A stretch of DNA of 5,860 nucleotides from Candidatus Methanovirga basalitermitum (lineage in GTDB: Archaea > Methanobacteriota > Methanobacteria > Methanobacteriales > Methanobacteriaceae), in the NCBI GenBank assembly GCA_031284445.1, contig JAISZW010000188.1, positions 1 through 5,860 of the forward strand, written 5' to 3'. Under the pieces are notes generated by a model, which had not been told where the DNA came from, made no database searches, and worked only from the letters and a program-made list of their open reading frames with translations. A program made the position numbers and the translations under genes. Of this stretch, positions 5,401 through 5,860 are shown piece after piece. Numbering within the stretch: the first letter of the stretch is position 1; each line of letters begins with the position of its first letter.

Positions 5401-5715
5401 TTAATAAAAGTATTCATACAACTTAATCTTATTTTTTAAGACAATCTTAATATCATTTGAATTTTTCAAATCCTCAAAAATAACAAAAACCAAACAAAAG
5501 ATTGTAATCTCCCATCTTTCTTTCTTTGGTTTAATATCCATTAAAATAAGACTATCATCAGTAAAAAAGATTTAATGACCCTTACCAATGTTTAACACTA
5601 TAAAGTACCAGTATACATTCAAAAAATGATTTAATAAACCATAATTCAAACTTAAAGACCTCTTAATATTTTCAAGTGAAGAATTATTAACATTCCAGAG
5701 ACACAAAAACATCAT
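5401..5715 (-). pseudogene. reading frame interrupted by one in-frame TAA, function unknown
   Basis: On the minus strand, a single frame runs from ATG 5715 to the TAA at 5401-5403, broken only by a TAA at 5572-5574. The first part has 47 residues (beginning MMFLCLWNVNNSSLENIKRS). The second resumes directly and has its own ATG at 5541, giving 46 residues (MDIKPKKERWEITIFCLV, then a Lys-rich tail ending KLYEYFY). The second half has a charged start followed by a hydrophobic stretch and looks protein-like. Stop-free runs this long are uncommon in such A+T-rich DNA, and having two in the same frame strengthens the case. No Shine-Dalgarno sequence is seen before either ATG, and I do not recognise the family. 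It could be a small gene killed by one nonsense change, a decayed fragment of a larger protein, or chance. Confidence 0.38.
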
Positions 5716-5770
5716 TAGTTAAAAGGATCAATATCTAAAAGATAAGGATATGAAAAATAAATATTACATT

Positions 5771-5819
5771 AAAAAAAAAAAAAAAAATCAAAAAAAAAAT
5801 TTAAAATAAAAAAAAAAAA
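5771..5819. repeat. cluster of long poly-A runs
   Basis: Runs of 17 A (5771-5787), 10 A (5790-5799) and 12 A (5808-5819) follow each other almost without interruption. Read on the minus strand they are long T tracts that could stop transcription entering from the right. Such homopolymers are also prone to sequencing length errors. Confidence 0.9.
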
Positions 5820-5838
5820 TTAAAAAATTAAATAAAAA

Positions 5839-5846
5839 TATTTATA
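5839..5846 (+). promoter_or_regulatory. candidate TATA box at the right edge
   Basis: TATTTATA, preceded by an A-rich stretch that could act as a BRE, resembles methanogen promoters. It may serve a plus-strand gene starting beyond the window. The start codon cannot be seen, so this is tentative. Confidence 0.3.
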
Positions 5847-5860
5847 CTGAATACTATTTA

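Overview
The window is strongly A+T-rich DNA, very probably from a methanogenic archaeon of the order Methanobacteriales (a Methanosphaera or Methanobrevibacter type). The best evidence is an archaeal-type nicotinamide-nucleotide adenylyltransferase (NadM). It is supported by Shine-Dalgarno-like GGAG and GTGAT sequences and by long, gene-poor, A+T-rich spacers full of element remnants. No rRNA, tRNA or CRISPR array was found.

Only three intact genes are present and they do not form an operon. On the minus strand, 239-1075 encodes a TSUP (TauE/SafE) membrane permease that ends in an eight-T tract. On the plus strand, 2318-2854 (longest reading 2303-2854) encodes NadM, which makes NAD from NMN. 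On the plus strand, 3992-4876 (longest reading from a GTG at 3980) encodes an alpha/beta-hydrolase-fold protein whose nucleophile serine is replaced by glycine.

The spacers hold most of the interest. Positions 1082-1211 are bounded by a 15-16 bp inverted repeat just upstream of the permease and may be a small element supplying its promoter. Positions 1212-2302 have no recognisable gene, only dyads. Positions 3012-3232 carry what looks like a frameshifted, decayed reading frame. Directly after it, 3233-3867 has both ends of a group II intron: a GUGCGAC 5' end, and a 34-nt domain V, a domain VI hairpin and an AUCCGAC 3' end. There is no room for a reverse transcriptase, so this is an ORF-less intron of 635 nt. 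Its domain V has a U where the catalytic AGC triad should have C. Positions 4896-5291 look like a MITE or IS remnant with GCTGTTG(C/T)ACAATTA inverted ends, two identical 62-bp tandem copies and two internal hairpins. Positions 5401-5715 on the minus strand are a reading frame broken by one TAA. The right edge has long poly-A runs and a possible TATA box for a gene beyond the window.

Overall this is a housekeeping gene (nadM), a transporter and a possible pseudoenzyme, separated by DNA that has collected and is losing mobile elements. All functional calls come from motif reading by eye; no database search or folding program was run.
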